In this document: positions 35,450 through 43,476 of the stretch, one piece after another | Position numbering within the stretch: position 1 is the stretch's first letter | How the letters are laid out: each line of letters starts with the position of its first letter | NCBI GenBank assembly: GCA_052145115.1 | Contig: JBKQPG010000085.1 | Coordinates: forward strand, 1 to 64,000 | Source of the DNA: CAIVVT01 sp052145115 | GTDB taxonomy: Bacteria > Acidobacteriota > Terriglobia > Bryobacterales > Bryobacteraceae | DNA length: 64,000 bases | Direction of reading: 5' to 3' | Made by a program: the position numbers and the translations under genes | The notes under the pieces: model-generated | The model's database searches: none | Told to the model about the DNA's origin: nothing | Seen by the model: only the letters and a program-made list of their open reading frames with translations

Positions 35450-35457
35450 TGTTCTCC

Positions 35458-35483
35458 CAGTGGGCCTCAATGCAGGCCCACTG
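35458..35483 (+). terminator. Hairpin downstream of mddA
   Basis: CAGTGGGCCT and AGGCCCACTG form a perfect 10-bp stem with a six-base loop, eight bases after the mddA stop. The following sequence is pyrimidine-rich (CTGTCTTTCACCTTTCT) rather than a T run, so termination may be partial. Confidence 0.6.
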
Positions 35484-35793
35484 CTGTCTTTCACCTTTCT
35501 GTATGGGATAATCGCTCGACACGCCGGGCCCCTCGGCCAACCGCCGAAACTGGCCCCTGCGACATCCTGCAGCCGGCCGGCAACCACGGCCCGGGCGCCC
35601 GCTCGAGCATCGCACGCCCTCCAGTAGTCCTGGTGTGAAAGGCCTAGCCCAATCGAAGAATAGGGGGATTTGTACCCCCCTTACGCCTCCGCTCCAGTAC
35701 CTCTTGAAATTGTGAATTAAGGTTCATTGTTGTTCCGCCAGCATGGTGGCATGCTCGAATCGTCGGAATAAGTGAATCCCTGGAGGCGCGGCC
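35484..35793. other. Gene-free stretch before the PilZ gene
   Basis: 310 bp. It holds a small GGGGG/CCCCC hairpin near 35663-35681 and a locally AT-rich segment (35700-35735) that may carry the PilZ promoter. CTGGAGGCGCGGCC ends it as the ribosome site. Confidence 0.45.
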
Positions 35794-36162
35794 ATGCCGC
35801 CACCCATGAGCTTCGGCGTGGATTGGAAAACCCGCCAGCGCGACCACGCCTGGCGCAGTTCGGGGCGCTTCCCGGTCGCCTGCGACATGTGCTTTCGGCT
35901 GGCCAACTCTGAGCCTGCGCCGATCGCCACCGGCCGCACGGTCAACATGAGCAGCCGCGGCCTGCTATTTCGCACGGAGGGGCAGCTCCTGGTCGGCCAG
36001 CAACTCGAGATCGGCATCAAATGGCCGTCTCAGTTGGGCCACCAGGGCGCCGGGAATCTGTTCGCGCGCGGCACCGTGGTCCGGGCGCGCAAAGGCCTGG
36101 CCGCGGTGTCCATCGACAAGTGCGGATTCCGCGCCGCCGGCCAGAACGGGTTTGCGGTCTGA
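35794..36162 (+). CDS. PilZ-domain protein
   Basis: A 122-residue cytosolic protein with both halves of the cyclic-di-GMP site: RxxxR at R21-R25 (RSSGR) and NxSxxG at 51-56 (NMSSRG), followed by the beta-barrel pattern (EGQLLVGQQLEIGIKWP, ARGTVVRARKGLAAVSID). It should bind cyclic-di-GMP and act as an adaptor; the partner is unknown. GGAGG is spaced eight bases before ATG 35794. The gene is followed by a strong terminator, so it is monocistronic. Confidence 0.8.
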   Translation: MPPPMSFGVDWKTRQRDHAWRSSGRFPVACDMCFRLANSEPAPIATGRTVNMSSRGLLFRTEGQLLVGQQLEIGIKWPSQLGHQGAGNLFARGTVVRARKGLAAVSIDKCGFRAAGQNGFAV

Positions 36163-36243
36163 GTCGCGGCCTTCTTTCCCAGTCGCCGCCCTGAGGAGAG
36201 GCGGCGGGATGGTCGAAAGAGCGACTTCGAGTCAGACCGCTTT

Positions 36244-36278
36244 ACGGCTTCGAGCCTCGTGCTCGAAGCCGTTTTTTT
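36244..36278 (+). terminator. Strong intrinsic terminator after the PilZ gene
   Basis: ACGGCTTCGAGC (36244-36255) pairs perfectly with GCTCGAAGCCGT (36261-36272) around a five-base loop, and a run of seven T ends at 36278. This is the clearest rho-independent terminator in the window, 82 bases past the stop. Confidence 0.93.
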
Positions 36279-36343
36279 GCGTCCCTGCGGCCGCCCGCCC
36301 GCTGGCGCGCCCGTTGCCCATCCAACGCCTTGCCTCTGGACCG

Positions 36344-36364
36344 GGGTTTGAGTGTCCCCGGATT
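36344..36364 (+). repeat. Island boundary motif, first occurrence
   Basis: GGGTTTGAGTGTCCCCGGATT, the same motif family that ends each long repeat copy further on (about 37640-37672, 39036-39060 and 39276-39298). It lies ~130 bp before the toxin-antitoxin genes and may mark the left edge of the island. Confidence 0.55.
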
Positions 36365-36493
36365 GATCGCTTCATGACGCACCGCGGTCCCCTGATTCAG
36401 TGGTCCGCCAGACACCGGTCGGGCATCGCGATTCCCAGGACGCAGCTGGCGGGAGTGCTACAATGCTTACAAGAGTTACAAACGGAGGTCTCC

Positions 36494-36937
36494 ATGCGAG
36501 CGGCTAATTCGACGGTCATCAGTATGCGCCTGCCGGCGGAGAGCGGGAAGCGGCTCAAGCGCATGGCCAGCCGCCACGGATGGACGGCCAGCGACGCCAG
36601 CGCACGCCTGGTCGAGGAGGGTTTGCGGCGAGCGGAGTTCGCCTTCATCGACTTCCGTGACTCGCCGGCGGGGCGGCAGGCCTGCATCCAGGGCAGTTCG
36701 CTCGCCGTGTGGGAGGTCGTGCTTCTGATTCGCAGCTACGCCTCCGATGCCACCGCCGTTGCCCGGCACCTGCGCTGGCCGCAGGCCAAGGTTCAGGCGG
36801 CGAGCAATTACGCGGAAGCGTTCCCGCGGGAAATCGAGACCGCGCTCGAGGAAAACGAAGCGACGGGCTTCCCGGCCTTGCAACGCATGTTGCCGCAAGC
36901 CGCCGAATTCGTAGCCGGCAAAGGGGCGCGCCGCTGA
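36494..36937 (+). CDS. RHH-DUF433-like antitoxin
   Basis: A 147-residue protein. ATG 36494 has GGAGG five bases upstream. The N-terminus (STVISMRLPAESGKRLKRMA...) reads as a ribbon-helix-helix DNA-binding unit. The remainder (GRQACIQGSSLAVWEVVLLIRSYASDATAVARHL...) resembles the DUF433 helical module common in antitoxins paired with PIN-like proteins. It ends one base before the next gene, which is a DUF5615 PIN-like toxin, so the pair is very likely a type II toxin-antitoxin operon with the antitoxin repressing its own promoter. Confidence 0.75.
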   Translation: MRAANSTVISMRLPAESGKRLKRMASRHGWTASDASARLVEEGLRRAEFAFIDFRDSPAGRQACIQGSSLAVWEVVLLIRSYASDATAVARHLRWPQAKVQAASNYAEAFPREIETALEENEATGFPALQRMLPQAAEFVAGKGARR

Positions 36938-36938
36938 C

Positions 36939-37310
36939 GTGCTCAAGCTGCTGCTGGACGAGCATATCTCGCCCGACGTCGCGGTGGGCCTGCGCCGCCG
37001 CAACCGTTCCGTGCCCGTTTATTCGATGGCGGAGTGGGAGGACGGGAGTTTCCTGGGCCAGTCCGACGCCGCTTGTCTGCAGGCGGCCGCCGCGCAGGCC
37101 CTGACGCTGGTCACGTACGATCGCCGGACGGTTCCGCCGCTCGTGAAGGCCTGGGCGGAAGAGGGGCGCCACCACGCCGGCGTTATCTTCGTCGACGAAA
37201 AGACCATCTCCCCGGCAGATATCGGAGGGTTGGTTGCGGCGCTGGCGCGGCTGGCCAGGGAAGCTCAAACCTGGCACTGGACCGACAGAATCTGCTTCCT
37301 CCGAACCTGA
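36939..37310 (+). CDS. DUF5615 PIN-like toxin
   Basis: A 123-residue putative ribonuclease starting at GTG 36939. LLLDEHIS at the N-terminus carries the first acidic residue, LVTYDRRTVPPLVK the central Asp, and IIF-type strand VIFVDEKTIS follows, as in DUF5615 proteins. All main acidic positions appear intact. It is preceded immediately by its antitoxin. The last 75 codons and the 334 bp that follow are duplicated at 38479-39038. Confidence 0.78.
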   Translation: MLKLLLDEHISPDVAVGLRRRNRSVPVYSMAEWEDGSFLGQSDAACLQAAAAQALTLVTYDRRTVPPLVKAWAEEGRHHAGVIFVDEKTISPADIGGLVAALARLAREAQTWHWTDRICFLRT

Positions 37311-37644
37311 CTCCGCTCGCGGGAATCGCCGCGGGCGCGAAGCTGCGGATGTTCACGGTTCCGCCTGTAGCCTGTAGCTGAACACTTATCGGCCTGCCGC
37401 GTCACCGCCGCCGTGCAGTAACCAGTCCGAGGCCTCGCGACGGCGCGAAAATACAAATTTGAAGGAACAAAGCCAAATATCGATTTTGCTTTTTAGAATC
37501 AATGACTTAATTGGCTATCTTTCGGGCAGTTGTTCGCTAAATATTCGTTTTGTCAAAGAGCGCTGGTTGCGAGCCGGCTGGGCAAGGTGCCACCCCGAGG
37601 ATAGACCCGGTGTCAAGGGCTGGGCGGTGGCATCGCCGCTGGGG
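37085..37644 (+). repeat. 560-bp direct repeat, copy 1
   Basis: Runs from codon 50 of the toxin gene through an AT-rich block (CAAATTTGAAGGAACAAAGC...) to CATCGCCGCTGGGG. Copy 2 at 38479-39038 has exactly the same length and differs only by scattered substitutions. The AT-rich block and following GC-rich tail occur a third time at 39072-39298. Confidence 0.92.
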
Positions 37645-37738
37645 TCTGGGGATACCGTCCCCGGATTACGACTCTTCCCGGTCTTGTCCTCGGATTGTAA
37701 TGTCATCGCCGCCGAGCCCGAAGGGCGTAAGAGAATAG

Positions 37739-37758
37739 CCCACGGCGTGAGCCGTGGG
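37739..37758. repeat. REP hairpin, left
   Basis: CCCACGGC and GCCGTGGG flank the loop GTGA, a perfect 8-bp stem with a conserved GTAAGAGAATAG head. Confidence 0.8.
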
Positions 37759-37806
37759 GGATCAGCGGCGAACGGAGCAAGCCCCGGAACGGGGCGGAAG
37801 CCGCGC

Positions 37807-38259
37807 TCAGCCCCACAAGTCGCGCTCGTCGTAAGCCACGCCGTGTTTCCGCAGGAACGTCAGAAACTCCTGTCGGAACGAGATCCGGCGATGGTGTTCA
37901 TGCTGCGCCGCAATGTAGCGCAGCACTGCGGCCGCTCGCGAATCGCTCACGCTGAATGCGGCGTATCCAGCCTGCCAGCCAAACTTCCGCAAGGCCGGGA
38001 ATTGCTCGTGCACCCAGCGCGAGGAGTTGGTCTTCATCACGCGCAGCAATTCGTCGAGCGATTCTGTGGGCGGGACCGCGACCAGCAGGTGCACATGATC
38101 GGCCGGACCGTTGATGATCAGCGGCACGCTCTTTCGCTCCCGTAAAATCCCGCCCAGGTAGGGAAACAGGTGGCCGGCGAGTTCGGGTGACAAGTCTGGC
38201 AGGCGGCCCTTTGTGGAGAAAATGATGTGAACCAGAAGGGACGAGAAGCTGTGCGGCAT
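37807..38259 (-). CDS. REP-associated tyrosine transposase (RAYT, IS200-like Y1 family)
   Basis: A 150-residue single-strand DNA transposase. ATG 38259 begins MPHSFSSLLVHIIFSTKGR, the usual family start. ADHVHLLVAVPP carries the HUH metal motif (H-V-H), SSRWVHEQFPALRKFGWQAGYAAFSVS is a family signature, and YIAAQHEHHRR holds the catalytic Tyr. It looks full-length and intact. Such proteins mobilise or spread REP sequences; the inverted REP hairpins on both sides are its probable substrate. Confidence 0.92.
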   Translation of the reverse strand: MPHSFSSLLVHIIFSTKGRLPDLSPELAGHLFPYLGGILRERKSVPLIINGPADHVHLLVAVPPTESLDELLRVMKTNSSRWVHEQFPALRKFGWQAGYAAFSVSDSRAAAVLRYIAAQHEHHRRISFRQEFLTFLRKHGVAYDERDLWG

Positions 38260-38305
38260 GGTCTTTCGCCCCGTTCCGGGGCTCGCCCCCGAACCGTATC
38301 GGATT

Positions 38306-38325
38306 CCCACGGCTTGCGCCGTGGG
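38306..38325. repeat. REP hairpin, right
   Basis: CCCACGGC and GCCGTGGG around the loop TTGC, followed by CTAATCTCTTCCGCC, the inverted counterpart of the left unit. Confidence 0.8.
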
Positions 38326-38478
38326 CTAATCTCTTCCGCCCTTCCGGGCGGCGGACGGGACCCTACGTCAAGGCGGTGGCACGCAGCCCACGAGATTCTC
38401 GCAACAATGTGGAAACTCCAGGCGCCAGGCGAAAACCGGCTCGCAGGGCAGGACAGGCTGCCCCACCGAGCGCGCCGT

Positions 38479-38704
38479 GGCCGCCGCGCAGGCCCTGACG
38501 CTGGTCACATACGATCGCCGGACGGTTCCGCCGCTCGTGAAGGCCTGGGCGGAAGAGGGGCGCCACCACGCCGGCGTCATCTTCGTCGACGAAAAGACCA
38601 TCTCCCCGGCAGATATCGGAGGGTTGGTTGGGGCCTTGGCGCGGCTGGCCAGGGAAGCTCAAGCCTGGGACTGGGCCGATAGAATCTGCTTCCTCCGATA
38701 CTGA
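38479..38704 (+). pseudogene. Truncated DUF5615 toxin copy
   Basis: Reads AAAQALTLVTYDRRTVPPLV... to ICFLRY and stop, matching codons 50-123 of the toxin at 36939-37310 with a handful of changes. It lacks the N-terminal strand with LLLDEHIS and any antitoxin upstream, so it is not expected to be functional. It is the 5' part of the second 560-bp repeat. Confidence 0.88.
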
Positions 38705-39038
38705 CTTCCCTTGTGGGAAATCTCGCGGGCGCGAAGCTGCGGATGTTCACGGTTCCGCCTGTAGCCTGTAGCTGAACACTTATCGGCCTGCCGCGTCACC
38801 GCCGCCGCGCAGTAACCGGTCCGAGGCCTCGCGACGGCGCGAAAACACAAATTTGAAGGAACAAAGCCAGTTATCGACTTTGCTTTTTAGAATCAGTTAC
38901 TTAATTGACTATCTTTCGGTCAGTTATTCGCCAAATATTCGTTTTGTCAAAGAGCGCTGATGGCAAGCCGGCTGGGCAAGGCGCCACCCCGAGGATAGAC
39001 CCGGTGTCAAGGGCTGGGCGGTGGCATCGCCGCTGGGG
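38479..39038 (+). repeat. 560-bp direct repeat, copy 2
   Basis: Same length as 37085-37644; the toxin stop falls at the same offset (226 bases) in both. It ends at CATCGCCGCTGGGG and is followed by the boundary motif (CTTGAGTGTCTGTCCCTGGA). Confidence 0.92.
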
Positions 39039-39071
39039 CTTGAGTGTCTGTCCCTGGACTTGGAGGCGCAA

Positions 39072-39298
39072 GACGGCGCGAAAACACAAATTTGAAGGAA
39101 CAAAGCCAAATATCGACTTTGCTTTTTAGAATCAATTACTTAATTGGCTATCTTTCGGTCGGTCATTCACTAAATATTCGTTTTGTCGAGGAGCGCTGAT
39201 GGCAAGCCGGCCGAACGACTCACCACCCCGAGGATAGACCCGGTGTCAAGGGCCAGGCGTCGGCGTCGCCGCTAGGGTTTGAGTGTACTGTCCCCGGA
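39072..39298 (+). repeat. Third, shortened copy of the island repeat
   Basis: Begins at GACGGCGCGAAAACACAAAT, corresponding to 38833 in copy 2, and keeps the AT-rich block, the GGATAGACCCGGTGTCAAGG segment and the boundary motif. It lacks the toxin part. After it come two more close variants of the boundary motif (ACTATCCCCGGATT, TTATCCCCGGAT) before the OLD gene. Confidence 0.88.
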
Positions 39299-39369
39299 CC
39301 GAGTATACTATCCCCGGATTCCGGATTATCCCCGGATCGGTACTGCGCTAGGCGCGTTAGGATCCTCCC

Positions 39370-41583
39370 ATGAGACTTGCCAAGCTTTCTATCAAGAACT
39401 ATCGGATGCTAAGGGACGTAACGATCCCTTTGTCTAAATTCGGCTGCCTGATCGGCGAAAACAACTCAGGCAAGTCGTCCTTCCTACAGTCCCTTTCGCT
39501 CTTCCTCTCCGGCACGAAGTTGAGTTCCGCCTACTTCTTCGACGAGTCCCAGCCCATCCGGATTGAAGTCACCCTCGAGGATATCGACGGCGCCGATCTT
39601 GCTCGCTTGGCGGAAGAGCACCGTTCGCGTGTTGCCGCAATCGTCAAAAGCCGGCGTTTGGTACTAGCCCGCGTCTATAGCACGGACGGCAAAAGCACTC
39701 TTGTGTTCAATTCGCTTGTGCCCTACGACGTCCGGTTTTCGGAGGAGAACGTATCAGCGCTGGTGAAGGGGCAACGTCCGGGGCCGTCCTTCGTGAGCAG
39801 GGTTGTGGCGGTGTTTCCGGAACTTGTCGGCGTTGTGGAACCGACGATGAGGCAGGATGAAGTCAGAATGAAGATTCTGGAGTTTGCAGACTCCCTTCCG
39901 GACGACCAGAAAGCTTCCGCTGACTTGGCCTTACCCACAGGCATTGACAAGAGCATCGAGCCGATGCTGCCGGAGCCGGTCTACATCCCGGCGGTTAAGG
40001 ACTTGTCGGACGACATCAAGACAGCCGAGACCACACCGTTTGGGAAGATCCTCGCTATACTTCTCCGGGCTGTAGAGCCAAAACTGCCGGATGCACAGAA
40101 ACTATTCGAGGATCTGAACAGTAAGCTCAACCGAGTGGTCCAGTCCGACGGAACGACTGTTGACCAGCGGCTGGACGAAGTCAAACTAATTGAGTCCACC
40201 GTCGAGAAATATGTGCGCGAGACTTTTTCGGACGTGGTCCTCCGAATCGCCATTCCTCCTCCGGAGCTCAAGTCCATTTTTTCGTCTGCCCGAATCTATG
40301 CGAACGACGGGGTCGAGGGGCTCATTGACACCAAAGGGGACGGACTGCGCCGAGCGATTGTGTTTTCAATTCTGCGATCCTACGTGGAACTAACGGCGAG
40401 CCTTATTCCCCCGGCGTCGGCAGGGGCGCAGTCGTCGCCCGAGCCGGGGAAGGCGTCGATCTCACCTTCTGAGCCGTCGTATCTGCTTCTTTTCGAAGAA
40501 CCCGAGCTTTTCCTTCATCCCAAGTGCCAGCACTTGCTCTTCGACGCGCTGCGCATTTTCGCCACGAAGCATCACGTCCTTGTCACAACACACTCCCCGA
40601 TGTTCTTCGGGCCGGGTGCAACTGAGACGTTTGTCAAGCTTCGCCGGCGCTCGGATGCGACCGTAACGTCCAAGCCCTTCGCCTTGGCGCAGCCTGTTTC
40701 GCTGACTGATATTACCTCCAAGGACCAGTTCCAGCTGATCTGCTTCGAGAACAACAACGCCGCGTTTTTCGCGGATACTGTCGTACTGGTGGAAGGCGAT
40801 AGCGACTACCTACTAATGCCACATGTCGCGCGCACTCTAAATGCGGCCTGGGATGTGGCGAAGTTGCCGTTGCTTTTCGTGCGCATGACTGGCAAAGGAA
40901 ACATTCGTCGATACCGGGGATTTTTCGAGCGATTTGGGATTCGTGTACCTGTGATCGCGGATCTTGACCTGCTGGTGAACGGGTTTGAGCATATCAGCCC
41001 GAGCAGTGCTATTCGGTCTGCGAGGGAGAACCTCTTGCGCCGTGTTGACGAGCTTGCCGCGCCTGACAAGGATGGTCCCTCCTCAAAAGAAGCCAAGGAG
41101 GCACACGAATCCGGCGAGTTGCGCGGATTGTGGCGCCGAGTCAAGGAATTTGGAGCGAGGTTTGGTGCGGGACGATGCTCGCAGGCGGAGCATGATGAAG
41201 TGGTTGAGGCTTTCTTCGCTTGGCAGCGAAAGTCGGAGCGTCTGAGTGTCCTCAAGAGCAGCTCAGACGGGCCACTGCTTGAGCTGAAGTACAGGCTGCT
41301 CGAAATGCTGCGATCGGTTGATGTGTACGTCCTTGAGCGGGGGGCTATCGAGGACTACTACCCGAGCACAATTACGGGCGCTGACAAGCCCTCACGCGCG
41401 CAGGATTTCTGCAGTAAGGTGACCACTAGAGAGGCGCTACTCGAATGCTGCGGAGAACAACACGTTGAGAGGAAGGGCAGGCCGGCCAGCGTCAGGGAGT
41501 TTGACCTTATCTTCAAGGGTATACTCGGAGGGCCACCGGCGGGAGAACACATGACGGAGGAGGCGAGCAGCAGTCGCAGTTGA
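39370..41583 (+). CDS. OLD-family ATPase/TOPRIM nuclease
   Basis: A 737-residue ABC-type ATPase fused to a TOPRIM nuclease. Walker A is GENNSGKSS (29-37), Walker B ends in LLLFEEPELFLHP (E376-E377), and LVTTHSPMFF is the switch His. The TOPRIM metal residues are E475 in VVLVEGDSDYL and D531/D533 in VIADLDLL. GC is visibly lower than in the neighbouring arg genes. No UvrD-like helicase (GajB) or reverse transcriptase is adjacent, so it is a stand-alone (class 1) OLD protein, a type often linked to phage defence. It follows directly on the repeat island and converges with argR. Confidence 0.88.
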   Translation: MRLAKLSIKNYRMLRDVTIPLSKFGCLIGENNSGKSSFLQSLSLFLSGTKLSSAYFFDESQPIRIEVTLEDIDGADLARLAEEHRSRVAAIVKSRRLVLARVYSTDGKSTLVFNSLVPYDVRFSEENVSALVKGQRPGPSFVSRVVAVFPELVGVVEPTMRQDEVRMKILEFADSLPDDQKASADLALPTGIDKSIEPMLPEPVYIPAVKDLSDDIKTAETTPFGKILAILLRAVEPKLPDAQKLFEDLNSKLNRVVQSDGTTVDQRLDEVKLIESTVEKYVRETFSDVVLRIAIPPPELKSIFSSARIYANDGVEGLIDTKGDGLRRAIVFSILRSYVELTASLIPPASAGAQSSPEPGKASISPSEPSYLLLFEEPELFLHPKCQHLLFDALRIFATKHHVLVTTHSPMFFGPGATETFVKLRRRSDATVTSKPFALAQPVSLTDITSKDQFQLICFENNNAAFFADTVVLVEGDSDYLLMPHVARTLNAAWDVAKLPLLFVRMTGKGNIRRYRGFFERFGIRVPVIADLDLLVNGFEHISPSSAIRSARENLLRRVDELAAPDKDGPSSKEAKEAHESGELRGLWRRVKEFGARFGAGRCSQAEHDEVVEAFFAWQRKSERLSVLKSSSDGPLLELKYRLLEMLRSVDVYVLERGAIEDYYPSTITGADKPSRAQDFCSKVTTREALLECCGEQHVERKGRPASVREFDLIFKGILGGPPAGEHMTEEASSSRS

Positions 41584-41656
41584 GGCAGAACGCACTCGAA
41601 CTCGCGATCGGCGCTGCCGGCGCTGGTCAGGTACCTGCCTGCTGTCGTGAGAGGCG

Positions 41657-42097
41657 TCAGTTATTCACAAACTCCAGCAGCCGCTCCTTCACCGCCTTGG
41701 CCCGCTGCTCGTCCCAGCACGCCACGAAGATCGTGTCGTCGCCGGCCACCGTCCCCGCCACTTCCGCCCAGTCCTCCTGGTCCAGCGCCACGGCCAGCGA
41801 ATTGGCATTCCCCGCCGAGGTCTTCAACACCAGCAGGTTTTGGGCCTGCCGCACGTCGAGGAGGAACTCCTCGAGCACGGTGTGCAGCTCGCGGCCGATC
41901 GAATCGGGGAGGATCTCGCGGTAGCCGTCGGCGGTCTTCGCCAGGCCCAGCTCGCGAATGTCCCGCGACAGCGTGACCTGCGTCGTCTCGGCGCCCATCG
42001 TCCGCAGCTCGCGGGCCAGCTCTTCCTGGGTGGTGATCTTCTTGGAGCGGACCAGCTTGAGGATCTGCCCCTGCCTGTAGTTTTTCGTCAAAGCCAT
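41657..42097 (-). CDS. argR: Arginine repressor
   Basis: A 146-residue hexameric regulator. The winged helix (~1-70) shows ILKLVRSKKITTQEELARELR and VTLSRDIRELGLAK; the C-terminal arginine-binding domain has GTVAGDDTIFVAC. It would repress arginine biosynthesis when arginine is high. It is the last gene of argF-argG-argH-argR and its start overlaps the end of argH by ten bases, so it is cotranscribed with its probable targets. Confidence 0.95.
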   Translation of the reverse strand: MALTKNYRQGQILKLVRSKKITTQEELARELRTMGAETTQVTLSRDIRELGLAKTADGYREILPDSIGRELHTVLEEFLLDVRQAQNLLVLKTSAGNANSLAVALDQEDWAEVAGTVAGDDTIFVACWDEQRAKAVKERLLEFVNN

Positions 42098-43476
42098 GAC
42101 TTGAGCCTCTTCCGCGCGGCCTCCAGGGCCTTGCGCACCGTCTCCGGCGCCGTGCCGCCCGCCGCCGTTCGGGTCAACATTCCTTCGCTTGGATTCATCA
42201 GCCGGACCATCTCCGGCTGCAACCGCTTATCAAACGCCGCCAGCGCCTCGCCCGTCCAATCGCCCGGCTTCTTGCCGGTCTTCACGCTCTCCAGCACCAG
42301 CCTTCCCACCAGTTGGTGCGCCTGGTGGAACGGCACCCCGCGCCGCGCCAGCTCCTCGGCCAGGTCCGTCGCCACCAGCCATCCATCCTCCGCCGCCGCC
42401 CGCGGCGAGGCCGGTTTCAGCCGGGCAGTCCGCACCACCAGCGCCGCCATCTCCAGCGACCCGCGGAGCTGCGCCACGGCGTCGAACAGCGGCTCCTTGT
42501 CTTCCTGCAGGTCGCGATTGTAAGTCATCGGCAATCCCTTCAGCGTCACCAGCAGCGAGGTCAGGTCGCCGATCACGCGCCCGCACTTGCCGCGCATCAG
42601 CTCGAGGGAATCCGGGTTCTTCTTCTGCGGCATCAGGCTCGACCCGCTGGTCACCGTGTCGCCCAGCTCCAGCCAGCCGAATTCTTCCGAACTATAAAGG
42701 ATCCAATCCTCCGCCAGCCGGCTCAGGTGCAGCATCGTCACTGCCGCCGCGTACACAAAATCGAGCGCCCAGTCGCGGTCCGCCGCCACGTCCATCGAAT
42801 TGGCTGTGATGCCCTCGAAGCCCAGCTCGCGGGCGAGCGCATCGCGGTCCACCGGGAATCCGCTCCCGGCGAGCGCGCCCGAGCCCAGCGGCATCACGTT
42901 CACCCGCTGGCGCGTCTGCTCGAGCCGCTCCCGGTCGCGCGTGAACATCTCGAAATACGCCAGCAGATAGTGCGCCCACGTCACCGGCTGCGCCGGCCGC
43001 ATGTGCGTGTAGCCCGGAATCACCGCCTCCGGATGCGCCTCGGCCGAATCCAGCAGCGCCTCCATCAGCCGCGCCAGCAGCTCCAGCGCGCCGTCGATCT
43101 CGCCCCGCAGCCACAGCCGCGTGTCCAGCGATACCTGCTCGTTGCGGCTGCGCCCGGTGTGGATCTTATCCGCCACCTCGCCCGTCAGCTCCTTCAGCCG
43201 CGCGATGACGTAGGTGTGGATGTCCTCCTCTTCGCCTGTGGCCGCGCCCTCTTCCGGAATGCGCTCCAGCGCCTCCACGATCGTCCGCGCCTCGTCTTTC
43301 GTCAGGATCCCCACCCGCTCCAGCGCCCGCGCGTAGGCCTGCGAGCCCGCGATGTCCGCCTGAAACAACTTGCGGTCGATATGCAGTGACCCGCTGAAGC
43401 GCTCGAACACCTCCGACGGCCCGCCTTCGAAGCGCCCGCCCCACAGTTTCGATGCATTCCGCGCGTCCGCGCTCAC
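42088..43476 (-). CDS. argH: Argininosuccinate lyase
   Basis: Splits argininosuccinate into arginine and fumarate, the last step of arginine synthesis. 462 residues. N-terminal KLWGGRFEGGPSEVFERFSGS, IHTGRSRNEQVSLDTRLW, PGYTHMRPAQPVTWAHYLLAY and the catalytic-loop signature GSSLMPQKKNPDSLELMRGK are all intact. The start is GTG 43476, overlapping the argG stop by four bases (GTGA), so translation is coupled. Confidence 0.96.
   Translation of the reverse strand: MSADARNASKLWGGRFEGGPSEVFERFSGSLHIDRKLFQADIAGSQAYARALERVGILTKDEARTIVEALERIPEEGAATGEEEDIHTYVIARLKELTGEVADKIHTGRSRNEQVSLDTRLWLRGEIDGALELLARLMEALLDSAEAHPEAVIPGYTHMRPAQPVTWAHYLLAYFEMFTRDRERLEQTRQRVNVMPLGSGALAGSGFPVDRDALARELGFEGITANSMDVAADRDWALDFVYAAAVTMLHLSRLAEDWILYSSEEFGWLELGDTVTSGSSLMPQKKNPDSLELMRGKCGRVIGDLTSLLVTLKGLPMTYNRDLQEDKEPLFDAVAQLRGSLEMAALVVRTARLKPASPRAAAEDGWLVATDLAEELARRGVPFHQAHQLVGRLVLESVKTGKKPGDWTGEALAAFDKRLQPEMVRLMNPSEGMLTRTAAGGTAPETVRKALEAARKRLKSWL

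Larger units (their letters stand above)
37711..38354 (-). mobile_element. REP-flanked RAYT element (REPtron-like)
   Basis: A Y1 transposase gene lies between two long imperfect inverted repeats. The left end holds GCCCGAAGGGCGTAAGAGAA, the hairpin at 37739-37758 and the palindrome GCCCCGGAACGGGGC (37781-37795). The right end holds the palindrome GCCCCGTTCCGGGGC (38268-38282), the hairpin at 38306-38325 and CTCTTCCGCCCTTCCGGGC. The arrangement matches REP/BIME units around REP-associated tyrosine transposases. The element sits between the two 560-bp direct repeats. Confidence 0.85.

Noticed and set aside
37807..38259. IS200/IS605 insertion sequence
   Set aside because: Flanking REP hairpins in inverted arrangement and the protein signature fit a domesticated RAYT rather than an IS with TnpB.
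36494..39340. CRISPR array suggested by repeated blocks
   Set aside because: Repeats are hundreds of bases long, three in number and irregularly spaced; no short repeat-spacer pattern.
39370..41583. Gabija (GajA) assignment for the OLD protein
   Set aside because: No GajB-type UvrD helicase on either side; the downstream gene is argR on the opposite strand.
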